Below are positions 7,202 to 15,249 of a DNA stretch of 22,064 nt, piece by piece. Position 1 is the stretch's first letter, and every line of letters begins with the position of its first letter. The position numbers and the translations under genes were made by a program. The stretch comes from FEN-1297 sp964498065 (GTDB lineage Bacteria; Bacteroidota; Ignavibacteria; Ignavibacteriales; Ignavibacteriaceae): assembly GCA_964498065.1 (NCBI GenBank), contig CAZCFZ010000061.1, forward strand, positions 1-22,064, read 5' to 3'. A model generated the notes under the pieces. The model saw only the letters and a program-made list of their open reading frames with translations. It did not search any database and was not told the DNA's origin.

Positions 7202-9434
7202 ATACAAAATTATTTAAGAAAAATATTTTAAAAATTGTTTCTCCCGGCCGGGAAGAGACTAATTGTATATCCCCATTATGTAATTCCATTATTTTTTTAA
7301 TTATAGAAAGCCCTAACCCGGTACCGTATGATTTGGTAGTAAAAAACGGTTCAAAGATTTTATCCTTTCGGTCTACACCGTGCCCGTTATCTTTAATATA
7401 AACAGAATAATTGTCCTTTTCACTTTCGGCCCAAATTTCTATTACGCCTTCATTTGCAATTGCATCAATTGAATTTTCAATTAAATTTAAAAATACGGAT
7501 TGAAGAGTTATATAGTCTCCGGTTATTTTAATTTCCTTAACATTGTTTTTTAATAAAATGTTTTTTGCTATTAACTTTTGCGAAACGGATTCTTTTACCT
7601 TTTCAATTACTGTTTTAATATCCAATTGAATATTTATTAAATTAATAGGACGGGAGAATTCAAGAACATCTTTCATCAGTTTGTTCAAGCGCTTAACTTC
7701 ATCAAGGACTAATACCAAGGGCCTTTTTATTTTTTCAGACAATTCATCGGTTTCAAAAAGCAAATTTAAATAATTCTTTATAGAAGCAAGCGGGTTTTTT
7801 ATTTCGTGCGATAGATAAGCAGTCATTCTTCCCACTGCGGCAAGTTTTTCAGAATTTCGAAGATCCTCTTCCGCTTTCTTATAATCAGTAAGATCTCTAA
7901 ATATTGAAAGTATCAAGGGCTTACCTATTTTTTCTTCAACGAAAGCGTAACTAACATTGAAAAAAACGGTCATCCCGTTTTTTAATGAATACCTGGAAAA
8001 ACGTGTGGGAATTAAATTTTTTTTATCAAATAGCTCCTTATATTTTACTAATTTTCTTTCATTTTCTATTTTATCATCATCATATATTATATAAAATGGC
8101 TTTCCTATTAAGTCACTCTCTTTCATTCCAACCAATTTACAAAATGAATTGTTTACAGATATGATCATTCCATTAACATCAGTTAATCTCATTCCGTCAT
8201 CAGATTTTTCCCATATAGATCGAAATTTCATCTCCGAATATTTTAAAGCTTCTTCCGATTTCTTCCGCTCTGTTATATCTCTTTGAATTGACAAAAAACC
8301 TACAATATATCCTCTTTCGTCTATAATCGGATCAGTGGTTTCTTCAATAAAAATTTCATGCCCGTCTTTAGTTTTGTTAACAATTTCACCTTTTATGCCT
8401 CTTTTTTTCAAGAGTGTTTTCCAAAACTCATTATAATAATCATCTTTAATCAAACCGCTTTTTATTATCCTAGGCGTTTCTTTTCCAACTACCTCATCTT
8501 TTTCAAATCCGTATGTTTTTGTAAAGGCGGGATTTATATATGTAATTAATCCGTCTTTATCGGTAATAAATATTATTTCTTCACTGGACTCGACTGCTTT
8601 TTTAAATTTTAGAACTTCCGATTCATTATTTCGGCGTTTAGAGACATTCCGAATAAAGATATTAAATTGATTGTCTAAAGATGGTGAAATCTTTGCTTTA
8701 AATATTTCTAGCTCATTATTAAGCTTTAATTGAAATTCTACCTTTTCCGAATCATTTGTATGAATTATTTTTTTTACAGACGAATTAAGCTGATGGCCAA
8801 TATCAGACGGGAAAAAATCATCCAGCTTTATTTTAGATTTTAAGTTACTTTGAAAATTATTTTCCGCTAATTCAAAACAAACAAAATCAATTATTAAACC
8901 ATCAGAGTCAGTTCTAATTAATACGTCCGGTATAAATTTTAACTCGGCTTTTAATTCTTCCATTACTTTTAGGAAATTAGTGCCTTCCTCAAATAAACCT
9001 ACACCCTTTTTCCCTCTACAATCAAATCCGCATAATATATTGCCTTCATCCAAAATTGCAGAAACTTCAATGCTCATTATTGATGTTGTATTATCCTTTC
9101 TAATGCTTCTTACTTTACCCGACCATCTCCTTTCTTTTGCTTCCTTTAGCATTTCTTCTACAGATTCATTTGATGCATTAATTATTTGAATAAGATTTTT
9201 AGTCAAAATTTCACTTTCATTATATTTTAATTCTTCTAATAAGAATTTATTTGCATAAATTATATCATGTTCATCGTTCAAAACAAAGATAAACTCAGAT
9301 ATCCGGTTGAATTGAGATTTTAAGAAAATAATTCTATTTGAAAGAATTTCTTTGGAATGATTTAATCTGCTATCATTAGAGATGTCTTCGCTAGAGATAT
9401 GATTACCTCCTTGTTCCATCTCTTCAGCTCCCAT
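7179..9434 (-). CDS. Soluble multi-PAS sensor histidine kinase
   Basis: This 751-residue kinase phosphorylates the overlapping NtrC-type regulator. There is no membrane segment, so it senses an intracellular signal. Four PAS-like domains are visible: about 42-140, 165-262 (the most divergent), 272-388 (with PAC tail FLSIQRDITERKK) and 400-518 (tail LSIFRDLTDYKKAEE). The dimerisation/phospho-acceptor helix has His543 in LSHEIKNPLASIKNYL. The ATPase domain shows the N box (ENSIDAI, 653-659), G1 (DNGHG, 682-686), F box (FEPFFTT) and G2 (TGLGLS, 705-710). No receiver domain is attached. Met6 is an alternative start. A perfect AAGGAGGT lies within the first codons but is followed by no usable start. 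The ligand or cofactor of the PAS domains cannot be told from the sequence. Confidence 0.93.
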   Translation of the reverse strand: MGAEEMEQGGNHISSEDISNDSRLNHSKEILSNRIIFLKSQFNRISEFIFVLNDEHDIIYANKFLLEELKYNESEILTKNLIQIINASNESVEEMLKEAKERRWSGKVRSIRKDNTTSIMSIEVSAILDEGNILCGFDCRGKKGVGLFEEGTNFLKVMEELKAELKFIPDVLIRTDSDGLIIDFVCFELAENNFQSNLKSKIKLDDFFPSDIGHQLNSSVKKIIHTNDSEKVEFQLKLNNELEIFKAKISPSLDNQFNIFIRNVSKRRNNESEVLKFKKAVESSEEIIFITDKDGLITYINPAFTKTYGFEKDEVVGKETPRIIKSGLIKDDYYNEFWKTLLKKRGIKGEIVNKTKDGHEIFIEETTDPIIDERGYIVGFLSIQRDITERKKSEEALKYSEMKFRSIWEKSDDGMRLTDVNGMIISVNNSFCKLVGMKESDLIGKPFYIIYDDDKIENERKLVKYKELFDKKNLIPTRFSRYSLKNGMTVFFNVSYAFVEEKIGKPLILSIFRDLTDYKKAEEDLRNSEKLAAVGRMTAYLSHEIKNPLASIKNYLNLLFETDELSEKIKRPLVLVLDEVKRLNKLMKDVLEFSRPINLINIQLDIKTVIEKVKESVSQKLIAKNILLKNNVKEIKITGDYITLQSVFLNLIENSIDAIANEGVIEIWAESEKDNYSVYIKDNGHGVDRKDKIFEPFFTTKSYGTGLGLSIIKKIMELHNGDIQLVSSRPGETIFKIFFLNNFVYGKNSNN

Positions 9435-9699
9435 TTAGTTCCTACCATAACTTATATAATTATAAATAATAATAAACAAATTAATATACTAATAAATAAA
9501 TAAATTATTGTTTAAACACATATTAAATGGTAAAAAATAAACTTTATATATAGTAAAAGTCAATATTCATCATTTCTCATTTACGCAGCAAAAATTAGAT
9601 TTTCATCATATTGCAACGGATTTAATATTATCAAATTATTAAATAAAAATTTCGGGATCAAATTAAAATATTTGGCAAAAAGTATAGACTATTTTTCTA

Positions 9700-10317
9700 T
9701 TACTTAGATTTAATTTCAATTGTGTGGGTGTTATTCTTTTTCAAACTTTCCAAAGGCAGAGCAGCATTAATTTTTCGGCCGTACTTTCCGGTCAAACGAC
9801 CTTTTGCCAATATATGGCCCTTCATAGCATTTAATAACTCAAATTTTGTAGCGCCGGCTTCAAACGGCAAACCTTTATCCAGGCCAAATATTTTAAAAGA
9901 ATATTTATGAATGCCTTTGTTCGGACAAGGTCCCGTGTAACCAATTTTTCCAAAGTCGTTTGTACCAAATATAACTTCATCCGGAACATTTCTTACCGTA
10001 GTTATTTCTTCATGCAGTTCTTTGATGTGGGCAGGTATATTAAAGAGGATCCAATGAATTGATTTACCATTTGGAGTATTTAAATCCTCCATGAATAAAA
10101 CAAAACTTCGAACCCTGGGATTAGAACATTTCCATCCTATTTTTGGTGAAACATTAATTCCCTCACATGTATATTTAACAGGAATTTTTTCCCCTTCTTT
10201 AAAGGCATCACACTTTATTTTAATATTCATAATGCCCAAATTTTGTTGCCAAAAATAAACTAAAAATAAGATAAAAGGCAATATTTTAAACTTTTTTACT
10301 GCTGACCAAAAAGTCAT
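9700..10317 (-). CDS. YbhB/YbcL-family (PEBP, Raf-kinase-inhibitor-like) protein
   Basis: The core of this 205-residue protein (from residue 30) matches the bacterial phosphatidylethanolamine-binding-protein fold. Landmarks are the opening CDAFKEGEKIPVKYTCEGINVSPKIGW, FVLFMEDLNTPNGKSIHWILFNIPA around the ligand pocket and GYTGPCPNKGIHKYSFKIFGLD. In the family these residues form an anion or phospholipid-head binding site; the cellular role of bacterial members is poorly known. The first 29 residues look like a signal peptide or membrane anchor (KKFKILPFILFLVYFW). If translation instead begins at the Met at 10230, the protein is cytoplasmic like YbhB. I cannot decide between the two. It stands alone, with AT-rich gaps on both sides. 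Confidence 0.85.
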   Translation of the reverse strand: MTFWSAVKKFKILPFILFLVYFWQQNLGIMNIKIKCDAFKEGEKIPVKYTCEGINVSPKIGWKCSNPRVRSFVLFMEDLNTPNGKSIHWILFNIPAHIKELHEEITTVRNVPDEVIFGTNDFGKIGYTGPCPNKGIHKYSFKIFGLDKGLPFEAGATKFELLNAMKGHILAKGRLTGKYGRKINAALPLESLKKNNTHTIEIKSK

Positions 10318-10373
10318 TTACTATTTTAATATTTAACAGAAGTTACGCAAAAATGAATTTTGAAGTCCAATAT

Positions 10374-10470
10374 TGTCATTCCAAGGAAACCTGCCCGACC
10401 GGCAGGCGGGGTAGGAATCTATTTTATTCTTATTTTAGCATAATGGATACCCTCTATCGCGGGTATGACA
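10374..10470. repeat. Extragenic palindromic repeat element
   Basis: A roughly 97-bp element is bounded by TGTCATTCC (10374-10382) and its near-exact inverse GGTATGACA (10462-10470). Inside are a GC-rich stem CCTGCC/GGCAGG (10390-10395 and 10401-10406) and another stem ATACCC/GGGTAT (10447-10452 and 10461-10466). Its GC content contrasts with the AT-rich surroundings. Elements of this form, ending in TGTCATTCC, are common dispersed repeats in many bacterial genomes. It lies downstream of the helicase gene and upstream of the PEBP gene and may also act as a transcript end. Confidence 0.6.
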
Positions 10471-10508
10471 TTCACTTTCTTCAACCTTGCGTAGCTTTAG
10501 TATTTAAT

Positions 10509-12473
10509 TTAATTTTTGAGAAGGGAAGTATATCTTTCCACAACATGATTATTCTTGATGGCCAACTCGACGGCTTTTATATTTCCAATAATAATCATTA
10601 TTTTTTTTGCTCTTGTTATTGCCGTGTAAAGTAAATTTCTCTGCAGCATGATAAAATGTGAAGTGGATAAAGGTAAAATAATACATGGGTATTCGCTGCC
10701 CTGACTTTTATGAACTGTTATTGCATATGCTAAAGTCAATTCATCAAGNNNNNNNNNNNNNNNNNNNNNNNNNNNNNNNNNNNNNNNNNNNNNNNNNNNN
10801 NNNNNNNNNNNNNNNNNNNNNNNNNNNNNNNNNNNNNNNNNNNNNNNNCCAACTTTTCCTTTATGCATCGGACACAGAACTTGTATATCAGTCATAGGAT
10901 TAAAATTATATTTTAAAGGCAATCTGCTTGCACAAAGATCGAGAATTATTCCAGGAATTTTTTCATCATCATTTTCTTCAATAAAGAACAAGTCGCTTTG
11001 TTTATTATTTATCAGCTTGGGGATTTCCCCCCGGTTAATTTGATGGGCCGCTAAAACAATTTTACTTTTCTCCGCTTGCCTGAATATTTTCATCAATCTA
11101 CAGCAGGGTATAATTCCGGAATTTATTAGATCAGATAAAATGTTGCCCGGACCAACCGCAGGTAATTGATCAGAATCTCCGACTAAAATTAAAGTTGTCT
11201 TATCGCCTATTGCACTAATAAGATGATGCATCAATAATGTATCAATCATCGAGACTTCATCAATAACTAAAAGATCTGCATCAAGCTCATTTTCCGCATT
11301 ATATTTGAAAAAACCTTCCACCGGATTATATTCCAAGAGCCTATGGATTGTTTTAGCTTCACGATTTATTATTTCACTCATTCTTTTAGCAGCTCTTCCG
11401 GTTGGAGCTGCCAATAAAATTTTTTTATCCATCTTTTCATAAATATGTATAATTCCTTTAAGTGTTTCGGTTTTCCCGGTTCCGGGTCCCCCTGTTAGAA
11501 TCAATAAATTATACTCAACGGACTTTTTAACAGCATCGAGTTGTTCTTCGGAATATTTGCTTTGAAATTTTTTCAACCATTTTAAAATATTCGGATTTGT
11601 ATTTTTATGAAGTGATGCCAACGAACGAATGCGTTTTCCAATTTCATTTTCAGCATCCAATAAATAGGAAAGATAAACTTTATCATTAACGATCTTTACC
11701 CGGCCTTCTTTTTCCAGTTCGATTAAACAATTATCGGATTTACTCATTTCGGAATTCAGCAAAATCTCACACCGGCTAATTAATTTAATTTCCGGTAAGT
11801 AAACATGACCGTTATTTGCAGCTTCGTTTAGAACATATAGGATTCCTGCTTTTATTCTATGCGGATGATTATAATTAAAGCCTATACTTTGTGCGATTTT
11901 ATCCGCTAATTTAAATACTATACCGATTACATCATAAGTCAATTGATAAGGATTGTTCTTGACTACGGTTTTGGTTTGACTACCGTAAATTTTATAAATT
12001 TTCATAGCTAAAGAAGTTGAAATTCCGTATGACTGAAGAAATATTATAATATCTTTTAAACCTTTTTGCTGTTCCCAGCTTTTTTTAATTATCGTAATTT
12101 TATTTTTTCCCAGCCCTTTAACTTCGTGCAACATATTAATTTTATTGTCAAGCATATTGAATGTTTCTTTACCAAATTTTTGTACAATCCTTACAGCAGT
12201 TTTTTCACCTATGCCTTTAATTATTCCGGAGCTTAAAAATTTTATTATCTCACTCGCCGTTTCCGGGTAAAGGATATTGAAACTTTCAAAGTTAAATTGT
12301 TTGCCGAATTTTAAATGCGAATTCCAATCACCTCTTAACTCAATGTGTTGACCCGGATTTAAATGAGGTATAATCCCAACTGCTTTAGATCCGTCTTTCA
12401 AATAGAAAACTCCATATCCGGTATCTTCGTTATAAAAAATAAAAGTATCAATATAACCTGTTATAATTTCCAT
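10509..12473 (-). CDS. recD2: RecD2-like ATP-dependent DNA helicase, interrupted by assembly gap
   Basis: This is an SF1B 5'-3' DNA helicase of the RecD2 type, which acts in replication and repair without RecBC. It has the N-terminal OB-like domain (residues 1-70), a helix-hairpin-helix region (about 75-210), Walker A GGPGTGKT (328-335), Walker B VIDEVSM with Asp405/Glu406, the GDSDQLPAVGPGN motif, the IFRQ motif and a C-terminal UvrD_C_2 segment (LAYAITVHKSQGSEYP). The 100-N run at 10749-10848 falls between the CPMHKGK segment and that last segment, where RecD2 proteins hold an SH3-like domain. From memory of the family, about 80-100 residues belong there, more than 100 bp can encode. The apparent 654-residue length is therefore too short, and the reading frame across the gap cannot be trusted. 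Both flanks are intact coding sequence, so the gene is probably not broken. Confidence 0.9.
   Translation of the reverse strand: MEIITGYIDTFIFYNEDTGYGVFYLKDGSKAVGIIPHLNPGQHIELRGDWNSHLKFGKQFNFESFNILYPETASEIIKFLSSGIIKGIGEKTAVRIVQKFGKETFNMLDNKINMLHEVKGLGKNKITIIKKSWEQQKGLKDIIIFLQSYGISTSLAMKIYKIYGSQTKTVVKNNPYQLTYDVIGIVFKLADKIAQSIGFNYNHPHRIKAGILYVLNEAANNGHVYLPEIKLISRCEILLNSEMSKSDNCLIELEKEGRVKIVNDKVYLSYLLDAENEIGKRIRSLASLHKNTNPNILKWLKKFQSKYSEEQLDAVKKSVEYNLLILTGGPGTGKTETLKGIIHIYEKMDKKILLAAPTGRAAKRMSEIINREAKTIHRLLEYNPVEGFFKYNAENELDADLLVIDEVSMIDTLLMHHLISAIGDKTTLILVGDSDQLPAVGPGNILSDLINSGIIPCCRLMKIFRQAEKSKIVLAAHQINRGEIPKLINNKQSDLFFIEENDDEKIPGIILDLCASRLPLKYNFNPMTDIQVLCPMHKGKVXXXXXXXXXXXXXXXXXXXXXXXXXXXXXXXXXXLDELTLAYAITVHKSQGSEYPCIILPLSTSHFIMLQRNLLYTAITRAKKIMIIIGNIKAVELAIKNNHVVERYTSLLKN
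10749..10848. other. Assembly gap (100 N)
   Basis: Exactly 100 undetermined bases, a common scaffolding placeholder for a gap of unknown size. It removes part of the helicase gene. The true missing length is probably larger than 100 bp, judged from the domain absent from the protein. Confidence 0.98.
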
Positions 12474-12683
12474 ACTTATTATTTTGAAATTTTTAAGGAT
12501 GATTTAAATAATTATATAATATTTTAGTATTGGAACAATCCAAATATTTTATTGAAATGGATTTCATTTTAGTTCATCTTACAAAAATTTTTAATATTTA
12601 TATTGCTGTATTTTATAAAACTTTATTCTATTTTAAATATAGAAGAATTATTAAAAAGTTTGCAATATTTGAAGGAATCCATT

Positions 12684-13886
12684 GTGAGTAATATAAAAGA
12701 TAAAAAAGGCATAATAGCAATTTTAACCGGCGGCGGAGACGTTCCCGGATTAAATCCGGCAATTCGAGCAGTAACAATTCGAGCTATTAGAGAAGGATTT
12801 AAAGTTATCGGAATCCGCAGAGGCTGGGGAGGTATGATAGACATAATTCGGGATAAACATGCAGACAATTCTTATAATTATCAAATTCTAACAGAAGAAA
12901 TAGTAAATAAAGCGGGAAGAACAGGCGGAACTTTTCTTCATACTTCCAGAACAAGGCCAAGTCACATTCCCAAAGTAAACGTTCCTGAGCATTTAGCGGA
13001 TAAATATAAAGATGATATTAATGATTTAACCCCTGAAGTGTTGAAAAATTTGGATTTCCTGAATATCGATTATTTGATCCCGGTAGGAGGTGATGATACA
13101 TTAAGTTATGCTGCTAAACTGCATAAAGCCGGTGTAAAAGTTATTGCGATTCCCAAGACGATGGATAATGATGTTCCCGGAACCGATTATTGCATAGGAT
13201 TTAGTACATGTGTTACACGAACTATTATGTTAACACATAGTTTAAGAACTTCGGCGGGATCGCATGAAAGGTTTTTAGTGATAGAAGTTTTCGGAAGATA
13301 TGCCGGCTTTACAGCTATATTACCAACTATGGCAGGGGCCGCCAACAGATGTGTAATTCCGGAATACAAGTTTAATATTGAATCACTTACAGAATTAATG
13401 GTAGAAGACAGATACACAAATCCAAGTAATTACTCCGTTGTTCTGGTTTCAGAAGGCGCAATGTTCGAAGGAGGAGAAATGGTATTCCAGAGCGATGAAA
13501 AAGATGCTTTCGGCCATAAAAAATTAGGCGGAATCGGAGATGTAATTTCAAACCAGCTTAAGGAACTCTCGCCAAAATTCAATAAAAATAAAAGGATAAA
13601 CGTAATTAACCAAAGGTTAAGTTATTTGGTAAGATGCGGCGATCCCGATGCAATTGACTCAATAGTTCCTATGGCTTTTGGTAATCTTGCGCTGGATTTG
13701 ATGTTAAAAGGAATTCATGGACGGCTGGTTATTCTAAAAGAAGGCAGATATAATAACGCTCCAATTGATGTAATAACAAGTACGAAAAAAACCGTTAACG
13801 TTGAAAAATATTACAATACAAAACGCTTAAGACCTTATTATAAAAGTTTTGAATCTAAGCCGCTGTTTATAATGACAAGCGAATAA
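12684..13886 (+). CDS. pfp: Diphosphate-dependent 6-phosphofructokinase
   Basis: This protein of about 400 residues phosphorylates fructose 6-phosphate, probably with PPi rather than ATP. The opening AILTGGGDVPGLNPAIRA and the RGWGGMID turn are PFKA-family signatures. The phosphoryl-donor determinants read GGDDT (135-139) and PKTMDND (157-163). ATP-dependent enzymes have Gly at both variable positions (GGDGS, PGTIDND), while Asp and Lys mark PPi-dependent ones. The catalytic TMDND Asp residues and the substrate segments ERFLVIEVFGRYAGF and IPE are present. I chose GTG at 12684, with AAGGA about 8 nt upstream, because the family begins just before this point; the longer frame opens only at a TTG at 12603. 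The reaction is reversible and can serve glycolysis and gluconeogenesis. The gene is monocistronic and diverges from the helicase gene across 210 bp. Confidence 0.88.
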   Translation: MSNIKDKKGIIAILTGGGDVPGLNPAIRAVTIRAIREGFKVIGIRRGWGGMIDIIRDKHADNSYNYQILTEEIVNKAGRTGGTFLHTSRTRPSHIPKVNVPEHLADKYKDDINDLTPEVLKNLDFLNIDYLIPVGGDDTLSYAAKLHKAGVKVIAIPKTMDNDVPGTDYCIGFSTCVTRTIMLTHSLRTSAGSHERFLVIEVFGRYAGFTAILPTMAGAANRCVIPEYKFNIESLTELMVEDRYTNPSNYSVVLVSEGAMFEGGEMVFQSDEKDAFGHKKLGGIGDVISNQLKELSPKFNKNKRINVINQRLSYLVRCGDPDAIDSIVPMAFGNLALDLMLKGIHGRLVILKEGRYNNAPIDVITSTKKTVNVEKYYNTKRLRPYYKSFESKPLFIMTSE

Positions 13887-13923
13887 ATTTACTCGTGATT
13901 TTTATTAACTTATAGAAATTATA

Positions 13924-14235
13924 TCAAACTAACAAAACGGAATTTTCGGCGTCCTGAAAATAAGTAGGAACTTGTTTATCTGCTTCTTCTTCAATTAGCC
14001 AAACCTCATCATCCAGAAGGTATCTGAATTGATATTCATTGTTCTTTTCCAATTCAACTGCAAGAACAAATGAACCGTCTTTCTTCTGTTTTTTCATTGG
14101 TGTTGCTTGAGTATTCCAATTATTAAAGTCACCTACTATATGAGCTTTCTTATACCGTTTACCTATTTCCTTAGGAATTTTAAAAGTCACTTTGCACAAT
14201 TGCTGATCAGGTTGATATTTCTTTTTTATCCCCAA
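13924..14235 (-). CDS. Stand-alone CBM48/AMPK-type glycogen-binding domain protein
   Basis: This 103-residue protein is essentially one isoamylase-N-terminal-like/CBM48 domain. The signature AHIVGDFNNWNTQATPMKK (31-49) and the later strand NEYQFRYLLDDEVWLIEEEA match glycogen-binding modules of branching enzymes and AMPK beta subunits. Trp40 and the aromatic residues at 68, 72 and 79 are candidate sugar contacts. It has no catalytic domain, signal peptide or membrane segment. A role as an adaptor that brings a partner to glycogen is plausible but not shown. It lies 51 bp downstream of the ferredoxin gene on the same strand and converges with the phosphofructokinase gene over 37 bp, with no clear terminator hairpin between them. 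Confidence 0.82.
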   Translation of the reverse strand: MGIKKKYQPDQQLCKVTFKIPKEIGKRYKKAHIVGDFNNWNTQATPMKKQKKDGSFVLAVELEKNNEYQFRYLLDDEVWLIEEEADKQVPTYFQDAENSVLLV

Positions 14236-14286
14236 CTTTTCCTCCTATATAAAAAATGTTAAATTGTTATTTATCTAAAACATATA

Positions 14287-14625
14287 TTACCCCGGCTTCA
14301 CTCTTCTAAATATTCTTATTGCGCCTTCCACTGGGCAAACATTTACACAGATACCACATCCATTGCACCCGAATCTGCTATATGTTACAGGATAAAAGCC
14401 TTTTTTGTTCATTACATTACTTACAAACAAAACATTTTCCAAACATTCATCTGCACATAATTTACAACCGTTACATAATTCAGAGTTTATGTAAAGTCGA
14501 ATTCCATAATTATTTAATTCTCCAAATTCATCTTTAATTGAATGATTAATTGCATTATTCCGGTTTATTTTCCGGATTTGCCCAGATTGATTAACATTAT
14601 TTCGAAGAAATACTTGTGCATTCAT
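14287..14625 (-). CDS. Two-cluster 4Fe-4S ferredoxin
   Basis: This 112-residue electron carrier has two classical cluster motifs: Cys51-54-57-61 (CNGCKLCADEC) and Cys87-90-93-97 followed by Pro (CNGCGICVNVCP). About 42 basic, Asn-rich residues precede the first cluster and have no recognised domain. The arrangement matches small ferredoxins and the ferredoxin-like delta subunit (KorD/VorD) of 2-oxoacid:ferredoxin oxidoreductases. No partner subunits lie within the window, so the redox partner is unknown. The gene is followed closely by the CBM48 gene; co-transcription is likely, but a functional link between the two is not evident. The ATG follows a weak purine-rich stretch, and a 624-bp gap lies upstream. 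Confidence 0.82.
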   Translation of the reverse strand: MNAQVFLRNNVNQSGQIRKINRNNAINHSIKDEFGELNNYGIRLYINSELCNGCKLCADECLENVLFVSNVMNKKGFYPVTYSRFGCNGCGICVNVCPVEGAIRIFRRVKPG

Positions 14626-15249
14626 CTTAAATCCCCGTTTATTAAATCCACTGGTTATTTAATATAATATATAAAAAATTTGAAAAATTTTCGCTATAAA
14701 AAGGCAATAAATGATTAAAATTCAAATTTATATAAGATCTTATATATTTTACTTTACTTAAGTGATTATATGGCAATAAGTTATGAAATCGTACAGTCCG
14801 AATTTTATTAAAATTCCGGTGTTATTGAAAAAGCTTTGCCAATCACGCAAATATTCACATTAAGATACATTTTCTTAATTTAACATTTAACTCAATTACA
14901 AATAGCACTATATCACAACTTCTTTTTATTACTAAATTTAATAATTGATTATTCGGAAAAAGAAATTTACATTATTATCAAATGAAAATTTATTTCCCAC
15001 TTCAACTTAACAATCGTTATATCAGATCTTAAAAAAGGATTTTATCGTTTAATAAGTTGAAGTTCTTTTTAGAATAGAGGACAAATAATGTGTTCCTTTA
15101 AACAGCTTCTATCATTCAAAACTTTAATTGAAAAAGGGAAATCCCATCGTAATAATAGGTACTATTCAAATTTCCGATCCCATGTAAAAAACTTTACTAT
15201 AATAATGCCGATTATTTTTTTAAGTTAACTGAACAGCAAAGGAGGATAT
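14626..15249. other. Long divergent intergenic region with an inverted repeat
   Basis: This 624-bp gap lies between two divergent genes and should hold promoters for both. The left 370 bp are very AT-rich with no structure I can name. An 11-bp perfect inverted repeat occurs at 14999-15063. A 46-codon plus-strand frame (15088-15228), with GAGG about 8 nt before its ATG, ends 21 bp before the next gene and may be a small leader gene. I could not match it to any family. Confidence 0.45.
14999..15063. repeat. 11-bp perfect inverted repeat with 43-nt loop
   Basis: ACTTCAACTTA (14999-15009) pairs exactly with TAAGTTGAAGT (15053-15063). On the plus strand the right arm is followed by TCTTTTTAG, a short T-run, so a long-loop terminator or attenuator is conceivable. 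ATCGTT occurs twice inside the loop. It lies about 190 bp upstream of the zinc-ribbon gene. Confidence 0.45.

Noticed and set aside
9405..9415. Perfect AAGGAGGT inside the first codons of the histidine kinase gene.
   Set aside because: No ATG, GTG or TTG follows at a usable distance, so it does not mark an alternative start.
12530..12550. Small palindrome TTGGA-ACAA-TCCAA between the helicase and phosphofructokinase genes.
   Set aside because: Five-base arms are expected by chance in such AT-rich DNA.
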